The notes under the pieces: model-generated | Database searches by the model: none | What the model was told of the DNA's origin: nothing | Seen by the model: only the letters and a program-made list of their open reading frames with translations | Translations under genes and position numbers: made by a program | Source of the DNA: Limnoperna fortunei | Taxonomy: Eukaryota; Mollusca; Bivalvia; Mytilida; Modiolidae | Direction of reading: 5' to 3' | Assembly (NCBI GenBank): GCA_944474755.1 | Contig: OX104113.1 | Span: 55,386,074 to 55,450,073 of the forward strand | Length of the DNA: 64,000 bases | In this document: piece by piece, positions 1 to 10,114 of the stretch | Layout: every line of letters begins with the position of its first letter | Numbering within the stretch: position 1 is the stretch's first letter

Positions 1-202
1 AAAACTTGGCGGAAAAAAAATAAGAATAATAATAAGAAACAGACTAATAACAGTAAGTCTTTCCACTCGGAAAGTGGAAAGCCTTAATAATAAGAAACAG
101 AAGAATAACAAGAAGGCTTTCCACTCGGAAAGTGGAAAGCCTTAATAAGAAACAGACTAATAACAGTAAGGCATTCCACTCGGAAGTGGAAAGCCTTAAT
201 AA
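1..202 (+). repeat. Hairpin-cluster end of a truncated chain element
   Basis: The window opens in the TTGGCGGAA-plus-A/T-rich 3' block of a region 1 element whose body lies outside the window. Three terminal hairpins follow, at 55-85, 113-143 and 168-197, each of the form AAGGCTTTCCAC...GTGGAAAGCCTT with a 3-7 nt loop. They are separated by AATAATAAGAAACAG-like spacers. No coding content is supported; the open frames here are products of the repeat. Confidence 0.75.
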
Positions 203-368
203 TATAGGTTCATTTGTGACTTCGCCACAAATAATCATGGCTTACCACTTCCATCGACATTTTTTACACCGCGGCATAAAAAATTTCATTTTTTTTTTCT
301 ATATAAAAATCCATAACTGCATAAAATATACGTGAAACGTAGCAAAAAAAAAAATGCAAAAATGACTT

Positions 369-441
369 GTCACATCCTAGGCTCGAACCGACGATGTCAG
401 TATTGCCAGCCCATCGTTGTTACCACTGGACCACGGAAGCC
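369..441 (-). repeat. tRNA-like segment (A and B box) in X1
   Basis: On the minus strand an A-box-like TGGTCCAGTGGT (complement of 422-433) and a B-box-like GGTTCGAGCC (complement of 380-389) stand at tRNA-like spacing. The T-arm stem pairs poorly, the anticodon arm is not standard, and no anticodon can be assigned. It is best read as a tRNA-derived Pol III promoter remnant rather than a functional tRNA. Confidence 0.6.
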
Positions 442-1522
442 GATGTTCAGAAAGTCAAATTTTGACGTATATATACCTTCTATGTGTTTTCTACATTTAA
501 AATACAAAGAGATTTTGTAATGTTTTCGTGTATTTGCAAATGAAATAAATAAGAAAGACAGAAAATTCTATGATTTTTATTTATGAAATACATATAGAAC
601 GCTTTGATTTGACTGGTTATTTCGTCTTTCGTCACGTGATATCGAGGTATATTATCGCGGACTTAGTATAATATATTCTTTTGGGGGGAGAGACTTTATA
701 CTGCGCAGATGCATATTACATATGATCGCGATATACATAAAAATGTCATCAAGATCACGGCTCAGGAGGTCAACAATTATGCAGTTGTGATCAACGTTGG
801 AATATTACGTTCAATGTATCGTAAAAGGCAACGGATTTTCACAAAAAGGAAGGAACAGACGACACATCGCGTGGATTTTATTGTCATTTCAAAATAATTG
901 CTAGTACAAAAAATGTTTGTTTCAGCTAGAACAACTCACGAAGAGACGATACAGATGTAGATTTCAAGGATTACTCAATGCACAAAAATCCAAGCGATGA
1001 AATCTAGGGGGTACCGACGGGGTCTCGACATTTGATTTTTTCTGCCGAATTTCGGGTTTGTTGACATTTATGCACATCCGAGATACTTGGTTGGGGGTAA
1101 AATCGACATTCTAAATCGATTGGCACCATTTTCGAAAAGCTAGGATTTATGGTTTTTCTGAAAATTGCGATTTTTGCATAAAAAACCTATCCTCAACTTT
1201 CATGATCTGGAAATTTTTTTATCCTTCGTCAGAACGATTTCTACTGCAGCGACAATTTAAGGACATCGATCCCCGAACGGTTTGGCGTCCATTTTGTTTC
1301 ACCATTCTCTGTGGTCTAGGATGAAATCTGCCCACTACATTCTTATGGGGTCCCCTTAGAAACACCCCCCCCTTTATTTTTGCAGGATGCCGGAATACCC
1401 TAAAATTCCCCATGTTTTTGCCCATGCCTGGCACCAAATTGTATTGCGACATGTAGCAAGCTAATAATACAAAGCGAATCCAAAGGTACCAAAATTCACA
1501 TGTCGCTGTACTGAAACACAGG

Positions 1523-2002
1523 TGACCTTGACCTTTGACCTTGTGACCTTGGGCAAGGTCAAGGTGAAAGTTGACATTTTACCTATTACAAGTTATTGCC
1601 TATCTTTTACCGTTTCAAGGGAATAGCGATGGCGAGACAATGTCAAAATTTCAGACGTGACCTTGACCTTTGACCTTGTGTCCATTTTCAAGGTCAAGGT
1701 CAATGATGACCAATGATATAAGGTTTCATGTATATAACTGTTATAGTTACTGAGATATAGTGATCTAATGTAACTCACAATGCATATTATTGGTCTAAGG
1801 GGAGACAACTCTTATAAAATGTCAAATAAAAAAAGTGACGATTCAAGATCTTAATATGATACACATTTTGGTAAAGGGTTCAGTTCTCTATCTATTATAG
1901 TAAAGGAGGAGATCTGCACACAACAAAGGGTCAAAAATTAGAACATGACCTTGACCTTTGACCTTGTGACCTTTTTCAAGGTCAAGGTCAATGATGACCA
2001 AC
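1523..2002. promoter_or_regulatory. AGGTCA/TGACCT half-site clusters (example set in X1)
   Basis: TGACCTTGACCTTTGACCT, then TGTGACCT, gives half-sites spaced 0, 1 and 2 bp. It is followed after a short loop by the inverted CAAGGTCAAGGTCA, so each block can also fold into a hairpin. AGGTCA is the core half-site of nuclear receptors, and TCAAGGTCA is the extended monomer type bound by the FTZ-F1/ERR class. Equivalent blocks recur in every chain element and at 18,389, 27,336, 31,968 and 32,253. Receptor binding is inferred from sequence only. Confidence 0.5.
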
Positions 2003-2435
2003 TGTGAAATATCTAGTCTTTATCACCTCTGGTTCATGAGTTACTATGGTCAAAAATGTACTTGCAATAAATAAGGGGAAATAACTCCTATAAGAAGGTG
2101 AAAAATTCTTCACTGCGATATGTTATAAAGTGTCGCAATCCTTCGCTGAACATTTTGGAACAACTTTCATTGCGACATCTTTTGCGGTTTCAAAGTTTAT
2201 CTGCACACAAGCTTTTTTATGACAGGGGAAATAACTCCGTAAAGAAGAAGTGTTCGGTCTGCCAGGGTTAACTGCGAATGCGTAATGTCTCATACATTCA
2301 TAGTACAAAATGTCTTTACGACATGTCGCGAAACAAAATTTATAATGGGATAACAAAACTTGGCGGAAAAAAAATAAGAATAATAAGAAACAGACTAATA
2401 ACAGTAAGGCATTCCACTCGGAAGTGGAAAGCCTT

Positions 2436-3955
2436 AAATATAGGTTCAATCGTTCTAAAGAACGATTAATAGGCTTTCCACTTCAAAAGAAGACCTTAAA
2501 TAAATGACCTTGAAACCAAAAAGCTAAGAAACATACGTAATTTGTCTATAGCAATTAATAAGAACAAAAATTATTAAAAAACTATTTAGATATCTTCAAA
2601 AATAAGAAAGGTCATTAAATAGGACGTAAGAAAACTTGAATGACCTTGACAACTGATCTTTTAATCTACGTAAATATTACTTATAGGCAATAGCATTAAA
2701 AGAATAAGCCATTCAAAATACATAGTACCATGAAAAACATTTATAAAGGACTTTGACCTTGACTTTTACAGCATGACCTTGACCATGCTGAAGGTCAACA
2801 GTGATCAACATTGAAGATTTTATGCCAATATCTCTTAAAGTCATTAAGATATGACTACTTATAATATATACAAAAAAATTAGAAAATGACCTTGACCTTT
2901 GACCTTGTATTTGTTTTCAAGGTCAAGGGTCCTAATGATCCATAGTGAAGACCCCTTGCCTCTACTATCAATAGTTGATAAGTAATTAATGAAAAACTAA
3001 TTATCAATGGTTGTAATGGGGGATAACTCCTATAAGATGAAGCCGGATCCTTTCCCTTTAAATAGAAAAAAGTTGCGCCTTTATGAGACCAACATTTTAT
3101 CCATTATAATTTATAGCCTATCTTTTACCGTTTCAAAGTAATAGCGATGACAAGACAATGCCAAAATTTCAAACGTGTCCTTGACCTTTGACCTTGTGTC
3201 CATTTTCAAGGTCAAGGTCAATGATGACCAATGATATAAGATTTCATATATATATCTGTTATAGTTACTGAGATAAAGTGATATAATGCAACTCACAATA
3301 TATTTTAGTGGTCTAGGGGAGATAACTCTTATAAAAATGTCAAATAAAAAAGTGACGATTCAAGATCTCAATATGATACACATTTTGGTAAAGGTTTCAG
3401 TTCTCTATCTATTATAGTAAAGGAGGAGATCTGCACACAACCAAGTGTCAAAAATTAGAACATGACCTTGACCTTTGACCTTGTGACCTTTTTCAAGGTC
3501 AAGGTCAATGATGACCAACTGTGAAATATCTAGTCTATATCACCTCTAGTTCATGAGTTACAATGGTACAAATTGTACTTCCAATAAATAAGGGGAAATA
3601 ACTCCTACAAGGAGTCGTCAAAATACTTTGCGCGATATGTAACAAATTGTCGCAATCCATAGCTGACCATTTTGCAACAACTTTTATTGCGAAATCTTTT
3701 ACGGTTTCATAGTTTATCTGCACACAAGCTTTTCTGTAACAGGGGAGATAACTCCGTAAAGAACAAGTGTTCGGTGTGACAGGGTCAACTGCGAAAGCGT
3801 AATGTCTTATGCATCCATAGTACAAAATGTCTTTACGACATGTCGCGAAACAAAATTTATAATGGGAAAAGAAAACTTGGCGGAAAAAAATAAGAATAAT
3901 AATAAGAAACAGAAGAATAACAAGAAGGCTTTCCACTCGGAAAGTGGAAAGCCTT
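2436..3955 (+). mobile_element. Chain element Y1
   Basis: Y1 begins with a perfect 9-bp palindrome (AATCGTTCT, 2,448-2,467), then AGGCTTTCCACTT at 2,471-2,483, which is the same sequence as its terminal hairpin stem (3,925-3,955). It has TGACCT half-site blocks near 2,750, 2,886, 3,178 and 3,462. One diverged copy of the 155-bp module lies at about 2,957-3,111, with GGGGGATAACTCC inside it. From about 3,098 onward it matches the 3' half of X elements, while the 5' half is unrelated to X. No protein-coding capacity. Confidence 0.7.
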
Positions 3956-6115
3956 AAATATAGGTTCATTTGTGACTTCGCCACAAATAATCATGGCTTA
4001 CCACTTCCATCGACATTTTTTTCACCGCGGCGTAAAAAAAATTCAGTTTTTTTTTGCTTTTTTCTATATAAAAATCCATAACTGCATAAAATATACGTGA
4101 AACGTAGCAGAAAACAATGCAAAAATCACATGTCACATCCTAGGCTCGAACCGACGATGTCAGTCTTGCGAGCCCATCGTTGTTACCACTGGACCACGGA
4201 AGCCGATGTTCAGAAAGTCAAATTTTGAGGTATATATACCTTCTATGTGTTTTCTACATTTAAAATACAAAGACATTTTATAATGTTTTCGTGTATTTAC
4301 CAATGAAATAAATAAGAAAGACAGAAAATTCTTTGATTTTTATTTATGAAATACAAATAAAACGCATTGATTTGACTGGTGGAAGCGACTGAAGTCACGT
4401 GACAATTCTTTATATTATCACGGAGTTGTTTTTTTTTTTTTTTTTTTTTTTTTTTTTGTTGAAAAGATGACTTTTCAGGACGTCAACAGTGATGCTATTT
4501 TGACAGTTTAATTCAAAGGAATGTTACTTTCAATTCATTGTAATAGGGAAACCGTTTCTTTGTTCGGTAAAATACTGCAGTCGTGCTTACCGGACGACAC
4601 TCGATGTCATTTCAAAATAAATGCTCAAGTAGAAAAAATGTTTGTTTCAGCTAGAACAACTCATGAAGACATAATTCAGATGTATATTTTAAGGATTTAT
4701 CAATGCACAAACATTCAACCGCTGAAATCTAGGGGGTACCGATTGGGTCTCGACATTTGATTTTTTCTGCCGATTTTCGATTTTGTTGACATTTATTCAC
4801 ATCCGAGATACTTGGTTGGGGTAAAATCGACATTCTAAATCGATTGGCACCATTTTCGAAAAGCTAGGATTTATGGTTTTTCTGAAAAATGCGATTTTTG
4901 CATAAAAAACCTATCCTCAACTTTCATGACCTGGAAAGTATTTTATCCTTCGTCAGAACGATTTCTACTGCAGCGACAATTTAAGGACATCGATCCCCGA
5001 ACGGTTTGGCGTCCATTTTGTTTCACCATTCTCTGTGGTCTAGGATGAAATCTGCACACTACATTCTTATGGGGTCCCCTTAGAAACACCCCCCCCCCCT
5101 TTATTTTTGCAGGATGCCGGAATACCCTCAAATTCCCCACGTTTTTGCCCATGCCTGGCACCAAATTTTATTGCGACATGTAGCAAGCTAAAAAAACAAA
5201 GCGAATCCAAAGGTATAAAAATTCACATGTCGCTGTACTGAAACACAGGTGACCTTGACCTTTGACCTTGTGACCTTGGGCAAGGTCAAGGTGAAAGTTG
5301 ACATTTTACCTATTACAAGTTATTGCCTATCTTTTACCGTTTCAAGGGAATAGCGATGGCGAGACAATGTCAAAATTGAGAACGTGACCTTGACCTTTGA
5401 CCTTGTGTCCATTTTCAAGGTCAAGGTCAATGATAACCAATGATATAGGTTTCATGTATATATCTGTTATAGTTACTGAGATATAGTGATCTAATGTAAC
5501 TCACAATGCATATTATTGGTCTAAGGGGAGACAACTCTTATAAAATGTCAAATAAAAAAAGTGACGATTCAAGATCTTAATATGATACACATTTTGGTAA
5601 AGGTTTCAGTTCTCTATCTATTATAGTGAAGGAGGAGATCTGCACACAACAAAGGGTCAAAAATTAGAACATGACCTTGACCTTTGACCTTGTGACCTTT
5701 TTCAAGGTCAAGGTCAATGATGACCAACTGTGAAATATCTAGTCTTTATCACCTCTGGTTCATGAGTTACAATGGTACAAAATGTGCTTTCAATAAATAA
5801 GGGGAAATAACTCCTACAAGGAGTCGTCAAAATACTTTGCGCGATATGTAACAAATTGTCGCAATCAATAGCTGACCATTTTGCAACAAATTATATTGCG
5901 ACATCTTTTACGGTTTCAAAGTTTATCTGCACACAATCTTTTTCATGACAGGGGAAATAACTCCGTAAAGAAAAAGTGTTCGGTGTGACAGGGTCAACTG
6001 CGAAAGCGTAATGTCTCATACACCCATAGTACAAAAGGTCTTTTCGACATGTCGCGAAACAAAATTTATAATGGGAAAAGAAAACTTGGCGGAAAAAAAT
6101 AAGAATAATAATAAT
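3956..6115 (+). mobile_element. Chain element X2
   Basis: X2 matches X3 almost base for base at an offset of about 3,879, with differences mainly in a poly-T tract (about 4,430-4,457) and a poly-C run (about 5,090). This points to recent duplication. It has the same 5' hairpin, tRNA-like segment, TGACCT blocks (about 5,249, 5,385, 5,671) and 3' TTGGCGGAA block as X1. It ends in a short AAT tract with no terminal hairpin before Y2. Identical 79-residue open frames in X2 and X3 simply reflect the recent duplication. Confidence 0.7.
4131..4205 (-). repeat. tRNA-like segment in X2
   Basis: Second copy of the minus-strand A-box/B-box segment. It carries a few substitutions in the anticodon region relative to the X1 copy, while both boxes are unchanged. 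Confidence 0.6.
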
Positions 6116-7830
6116 AAATATAGGTTCAATCGTTCTAAAGAACGATTAATAGGCTTTCCACTTCAAAAGAAGACCTTAAATAAATGACCTTGAAACCAAA
6201 AAGCTAAGAAACATACGTAATTTGTCTATAGCAATTAATAAGAACAAAAATTATTAAAAAACTATTTAGATATCTTTAAAAATAAGAAAGGTCATTAAAT
6301 AGGACGTAAGAAAACTTGAATGACCTTGACAACTGATCTTTTAATCTACGTAAATATTACTTATAGGCAATAGCATTAAAAGAAGAAGCCATTCAAAATA
6401 CATAGTACCATGAAAAACATTTATAAAGGACTTTGACCTTGACTTCTACAGCATGACCTTGACCATGCTGAAGGTCAACAGTGATCAACATTGAAGATTT
6501 TATGCCAATATCTCTTAAAGTCATTAAGATATGACTACTTATAATATATACAAAAAATTAGAAAATGACCTTGACCTTTGACCTTGTATTTGTTTTCAAG
6601 GTCAAGGGTCCTAATGATCCATAGTGAAGACCCCATGCCTCTACTATCAATAGTTGATAAGTAATTAATGAAAAACTAATTATCAATGGTTGTAATGGGG
6701 GATAACTCCTATAAGATGAAGCCGGATCCTTTCCCTTTAAATAGAAAAAAGTTGCGCCTTTATGAGACCAACATTTTATCCATTATAACTTATAGCCTAT
6801 CTTTTACCGTTTCAAAGTAATAGCGATGACAAGACAATGCCAAAATTTCAAACGTGACCTTGACCTTTGACCTTGTGTCCATTTTCAAGGTCAAGGTCAA
6901 TGATGACCAATGATATAAGGTTTCATATATATATCTGTTATAGTTACTGAGATATAGTGATAAAATGCAATTCACAATACATTTTATTGGTCTAGGGGAG
7001 ATAACTCTTATAAAAATGTCAAATAAAAAAAGTGACGATTCAAGATTTCAATATGATACACATTTTGGTAAAGGTTTCAGTTCTCTATCTATTAAAGTAA
7101 AGGAGGAGATCTGCACACAACCAAGGGTCAAAAATTAGAACATGACCTTGACCTTTGACCTTGTGACCTTTTTCAAGGTCAAGGTCAATGATGACCAACT
7201 GTGAAACATCTAGTCTATATCACCTCTGGTTCATGAGTTACAATGGTACAAATTGTACTTCCAATAAATAAGGGGAAATAACTCCTACAAGGAGTCGTCA
7301 AAATTCTTTGCGCGATATGTAACAAATTGTCGCAATCCATAGCTGACCATTTTGCAACAACTTTTATTGCGAAATCTTTTACGGTTTCATAGTTTATCTG
7401 CACACAAGCTTTTCTGTAACAGGGGAGATAACTCCGTAAAGAACAAGTGTTCGGTGTGCCAGGGTCAACTGCGAAAGCGTAATGTCTTATACATCCATAG
7501 TACAAAATGTCTTTATGACATGTCGCGAAACAAAATTTATAATGGGAAAAGAAAACTTGGCGGAAAAAAATAAGAATAATAATAATAAGAAACAGAAGAA
7601 TAACAAGAAGGCTTTCCACTGGAAAGTGGAAAGCCTTAATAATAATAATAATAATAAGAAACAGAAGAATAACAGTAAGGCATTCCACTCGGAAGTGGAA
7701 AGCCTTAATAATAATAAGAAACAGAAGAATAACAAGAAGGCTTTCCACTCGGAAAGTGGAAAGCCTTAATAATAATAATAAGAAACAGAAGAATAACAGT
7801 AAGGCATTCCACTCGGAAGTGGAAAGCCTT
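6116..7830 (+). mobile_element. Chain element Y2 with four terminal hairpins
   Basis: Y2 is closely similar to Y1 at an offset of 3,680. It has the same 5' palindrome (6,128-6,147), AGGCTTTCCACTT (6,151-6,163), half-site blocks near 6,432, 6,567, 6,857 and 7,142, and a single 155-bp module at about 6,637-6,790. It ends in four hairpins (7,608-7,637, 7,677-7,706, 7,737-7,767, 7,801-7,830) alternating between a GGCTTTCCAC and a GGCATTCCAC stem. The Leu/Ile/Phe-rich frames over 7,215-7,871 are translations of the AAT-and-hairpin tract, not genes. Confidence 0.7.
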
Positions 7831-8300
7831 AATAATATAGGTTCATTTGTGACTTCGCCACAAATAATCATGGCTTACCACTTCCATCGACATTTTTTAC
7901 ACCGCGGCATAAAAAAATTTCATTTTTTTTTTTTTTCTATATAAAAATCCATAACTGCATAAAATATACGTGAAACGTAGCAAAAAACCATGCAAAAATT
8001 ACTTGTCACCTCCTAGGCTCGAACCGACTATGTCAGTATTGCCAGCCCATCGTTGTTACCACTGGACCACGGAAGCCGATGTTCAGAAAGTCAAATTTTG
8101 AGGTATATATACCTTCTATGTGTTTTCTACATTTAAAATACAAAGACATTTTATAATGTTTTCGTGTATTTACCAATGAAATAAATAAGAAAGACAGAAA
8201 ATTCTTTGATTTTTATTTATGAAATACAAATAAAACGCATTGATTTGACTGGTGGAAGCGACTGAAGTCACGTGACAATTCTTTATATTATCACGGAGTT

Positions 8301-8337
<37 letters not shown>

Positions 8338-9980
8338 TTGAAAAGATGACTTTTCAGGACGTCAACAGTGATGCTATTTTGACAGTTTAATTCAAAGGAA
8401 TGTTACTTTCAATTCATTGTAATAGGGAAACCGTTTCTTTGTTCGGTAAAATACTGCAGTCGTGCTTACCGGACGACACTCGATGTCATTTCAAAATAAA
8501 TGCTCAAGTAGAAAAAATGTTTGTTTCAGCTAGAACAACTCATGAAGACATAATTCAGATGTATATTTTAAGGATTTATCAATGCACAAACATTCAACCG
8601 CTGAAATCTAGGGGGTACCGATTGGGTCTCGACATTTGATTTTTTCTGCCGATTTTCGATTTTGTTGACATTTATTCACATCCGAGATACTTGGTTGGGG
8701 TAAAATCGACATTCTAAATCGATTGGCACCATTTTCGAAAAGCTAGGATTTATGGTTTTTCTGAAAAATGCGATTTTTGCATAAAAAACCTATCCTCAAC
8801 TTTCATGACCTGGAAAGTATTTTATCCTTCGTCAGAACGATTTCTACTGCAGCGACAATTTAAGGACATCGATCCCCGAACGGTTTGGCGTCCATTTTGT
8901 TTCACCATTCTCTGTGGTCTAGGATGAAATCTGCACACTACATTCTTATGGGGTCCCCTTAGAAACACCCCCCCCCCTTTATTTTTGCAGGATGCCGGAA
9001 TACCCTCAAATTCCCCACGTTTTTGCCCATGCCTGGCACCAAATTTTATTGCGACATGTAGCAAGCTAAAAAAACAAAGCGAATCCAAAGGTATAAAAAT
9101 TCACATGTCGCTGTACTGAAACACAGGTGACCTTGACCTTTGACCTTGTGACCTTGGGCAAGGTCAAGGTGAAAGTTGACATTTTACCTATTACAAGTTA
9201 TTGCCTATCTTTTACCGTTTCAAGGGAATAGCGATGGCGAGACAATGTCAAAATTGAGAACGTGACCTTGACCTTTGACCTTGTGTCCATTTTCAAGGTC
9301 AAGGTCAATGATAACCAATGATATAGGTTTCATGTATATATCTGTTATAGTTACTGAGATATAGTGATCTAATGTAACTCACAATGCATATTATTGGTCT
9401 AAGGGGAGACAACTCTTATAAAATGTCAAATAAAAAAAGTGACGATTCAAGATCTTAATATGATACACATTTTGGTAAAGGTTTCAGTTCTCTATCTATT
9501 ATAGTGAAGGAGGAGATCTGCACACAACAAAGGGTCAAAAATTAGAACATGACCTTGACCTTTGACCTTGTGACCTTTTTCAAGGTCAAGGTCAATGATG
9601 ACCAACTGTGAAATATCTAGTCTTTATCACCTCTGGTTCATGAGTTACAATGGTACAAAATGTGCTTTCAATAAATAAGGGGAAATAACTCCTACAAGGA
9701 GTCGTCAAAATACTTTGCGCGATATGTAACAAATTGTCGCAATCAATAGCTGACCATTTTGCAACAAATTATATTGCGACATCTTTTACGGTTTCAAAGT
9801 TTATCTGCACACAATCTTTTTCATGACAGGGGAAATAACTCCGTAAAGAAAAAGTGTTCGGTGTGACAGGGTCAACTGCGAAAGCGTAATGTCTCATACA
9901 CCCATAGTACAAAAGGTCTTTTCGACATGTCGCGAAACAAAATTTATAATGGGAAAAGAAAACTTGGCGGAAAAAAATAA

Positions 9981-10013
<33 letters not shown>

Positions 10014-10114
10014 GAAACAGAAGAATAACAGTAAGGCATTCCACTCGGAAGTGGAAAGCCTTAATAAACAGACAAATAACAGGAAGGCTTTCCACTCGGA
10101 AAGTGGAAAGCCTT
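7831..10114 (+). mobile_element. Chain element X3
   Basis: Third X copy. It contains the 5' hairpin, the tRNA-like segment at 8,004-8,078, a poly-T run of roughly 34 bases near 8,301, a poly-C run near 8,968 and TGACCT blocks at about 9,128, 9,264 and 9,549. The 3' TTGGCGGAA block is followed by an expanded AAT tract and two terminal hairpins (10,033-10,062 and 10,084-10,114). The hairpins abut the start of B1. Confidence 0.7.
8004..8078 (-). repeat. tRNA-like segment in X3
   Basis: Third copy of the minus-strand tRNA-like segment. Both the A-box-like and B-box-like motifs are retained. Confidence 0.6.

Larger units (their letters stand above)
203..2435 (+). mobile_element. Chain element X1 (non-autonomous, hairpin-ended)
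   Basis: X1 starts with a 7-bp hairpin (ATTTGTG/CACAAAT, 212-232), followed by GGCTTACCACTT, a variant of the subfamily end motif. It contains a minus-strand tRNA-like segment (369-441) and TGACCT half-site blocks at about 1,523, 1,658 and 1,947. GGGGAAATAACTCC cores lie near 2,075 and 2,225, followed by the conserved TTGGCGGAA block near 2,360 and one terminal hairpin at 2,406-2,435. No transposase or Rep/Hel coding is seen. X1 differs from X2 and X3 over about 570-900, where they carry a poly-T tract. Assignment to a rolling-circle (HINE-like) class is inferred from architecture only. Confidence 0.7.

Noticed and set aside
55..197. CRISPR-like array of regularly spaced palindromic repeats (also 7,608-7,830)
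   Set aside because: The context is eukaryotic, there are only 3-4 units, the spacers are near-identical AAT-rich sequence rather than unique, and the hairpins are the terminal motif of the chain elements.
369..441. Functional tRNA gene on the minus strand
   Set aside because: A and B boxes are present, but the T stem and anticodon arm do not fold properly and no anticodon can be assigned.
7215..7871. 218-codon minus-strand frame
   Set aside because: It is the translation of AAT repeats, hairpins and the conserved 3' block; the hydrophobic runs come from poly(ATT).
4521..8639. Identical 79-codon frames at 4,521-4,760 and 8,400-8,639 as a conserved small gene
   Set aside because: X2 and X3 are near-identical duplicates throughout, and X1 does not keep the frame. 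Identity reflects recent duplication, not coding constraint.
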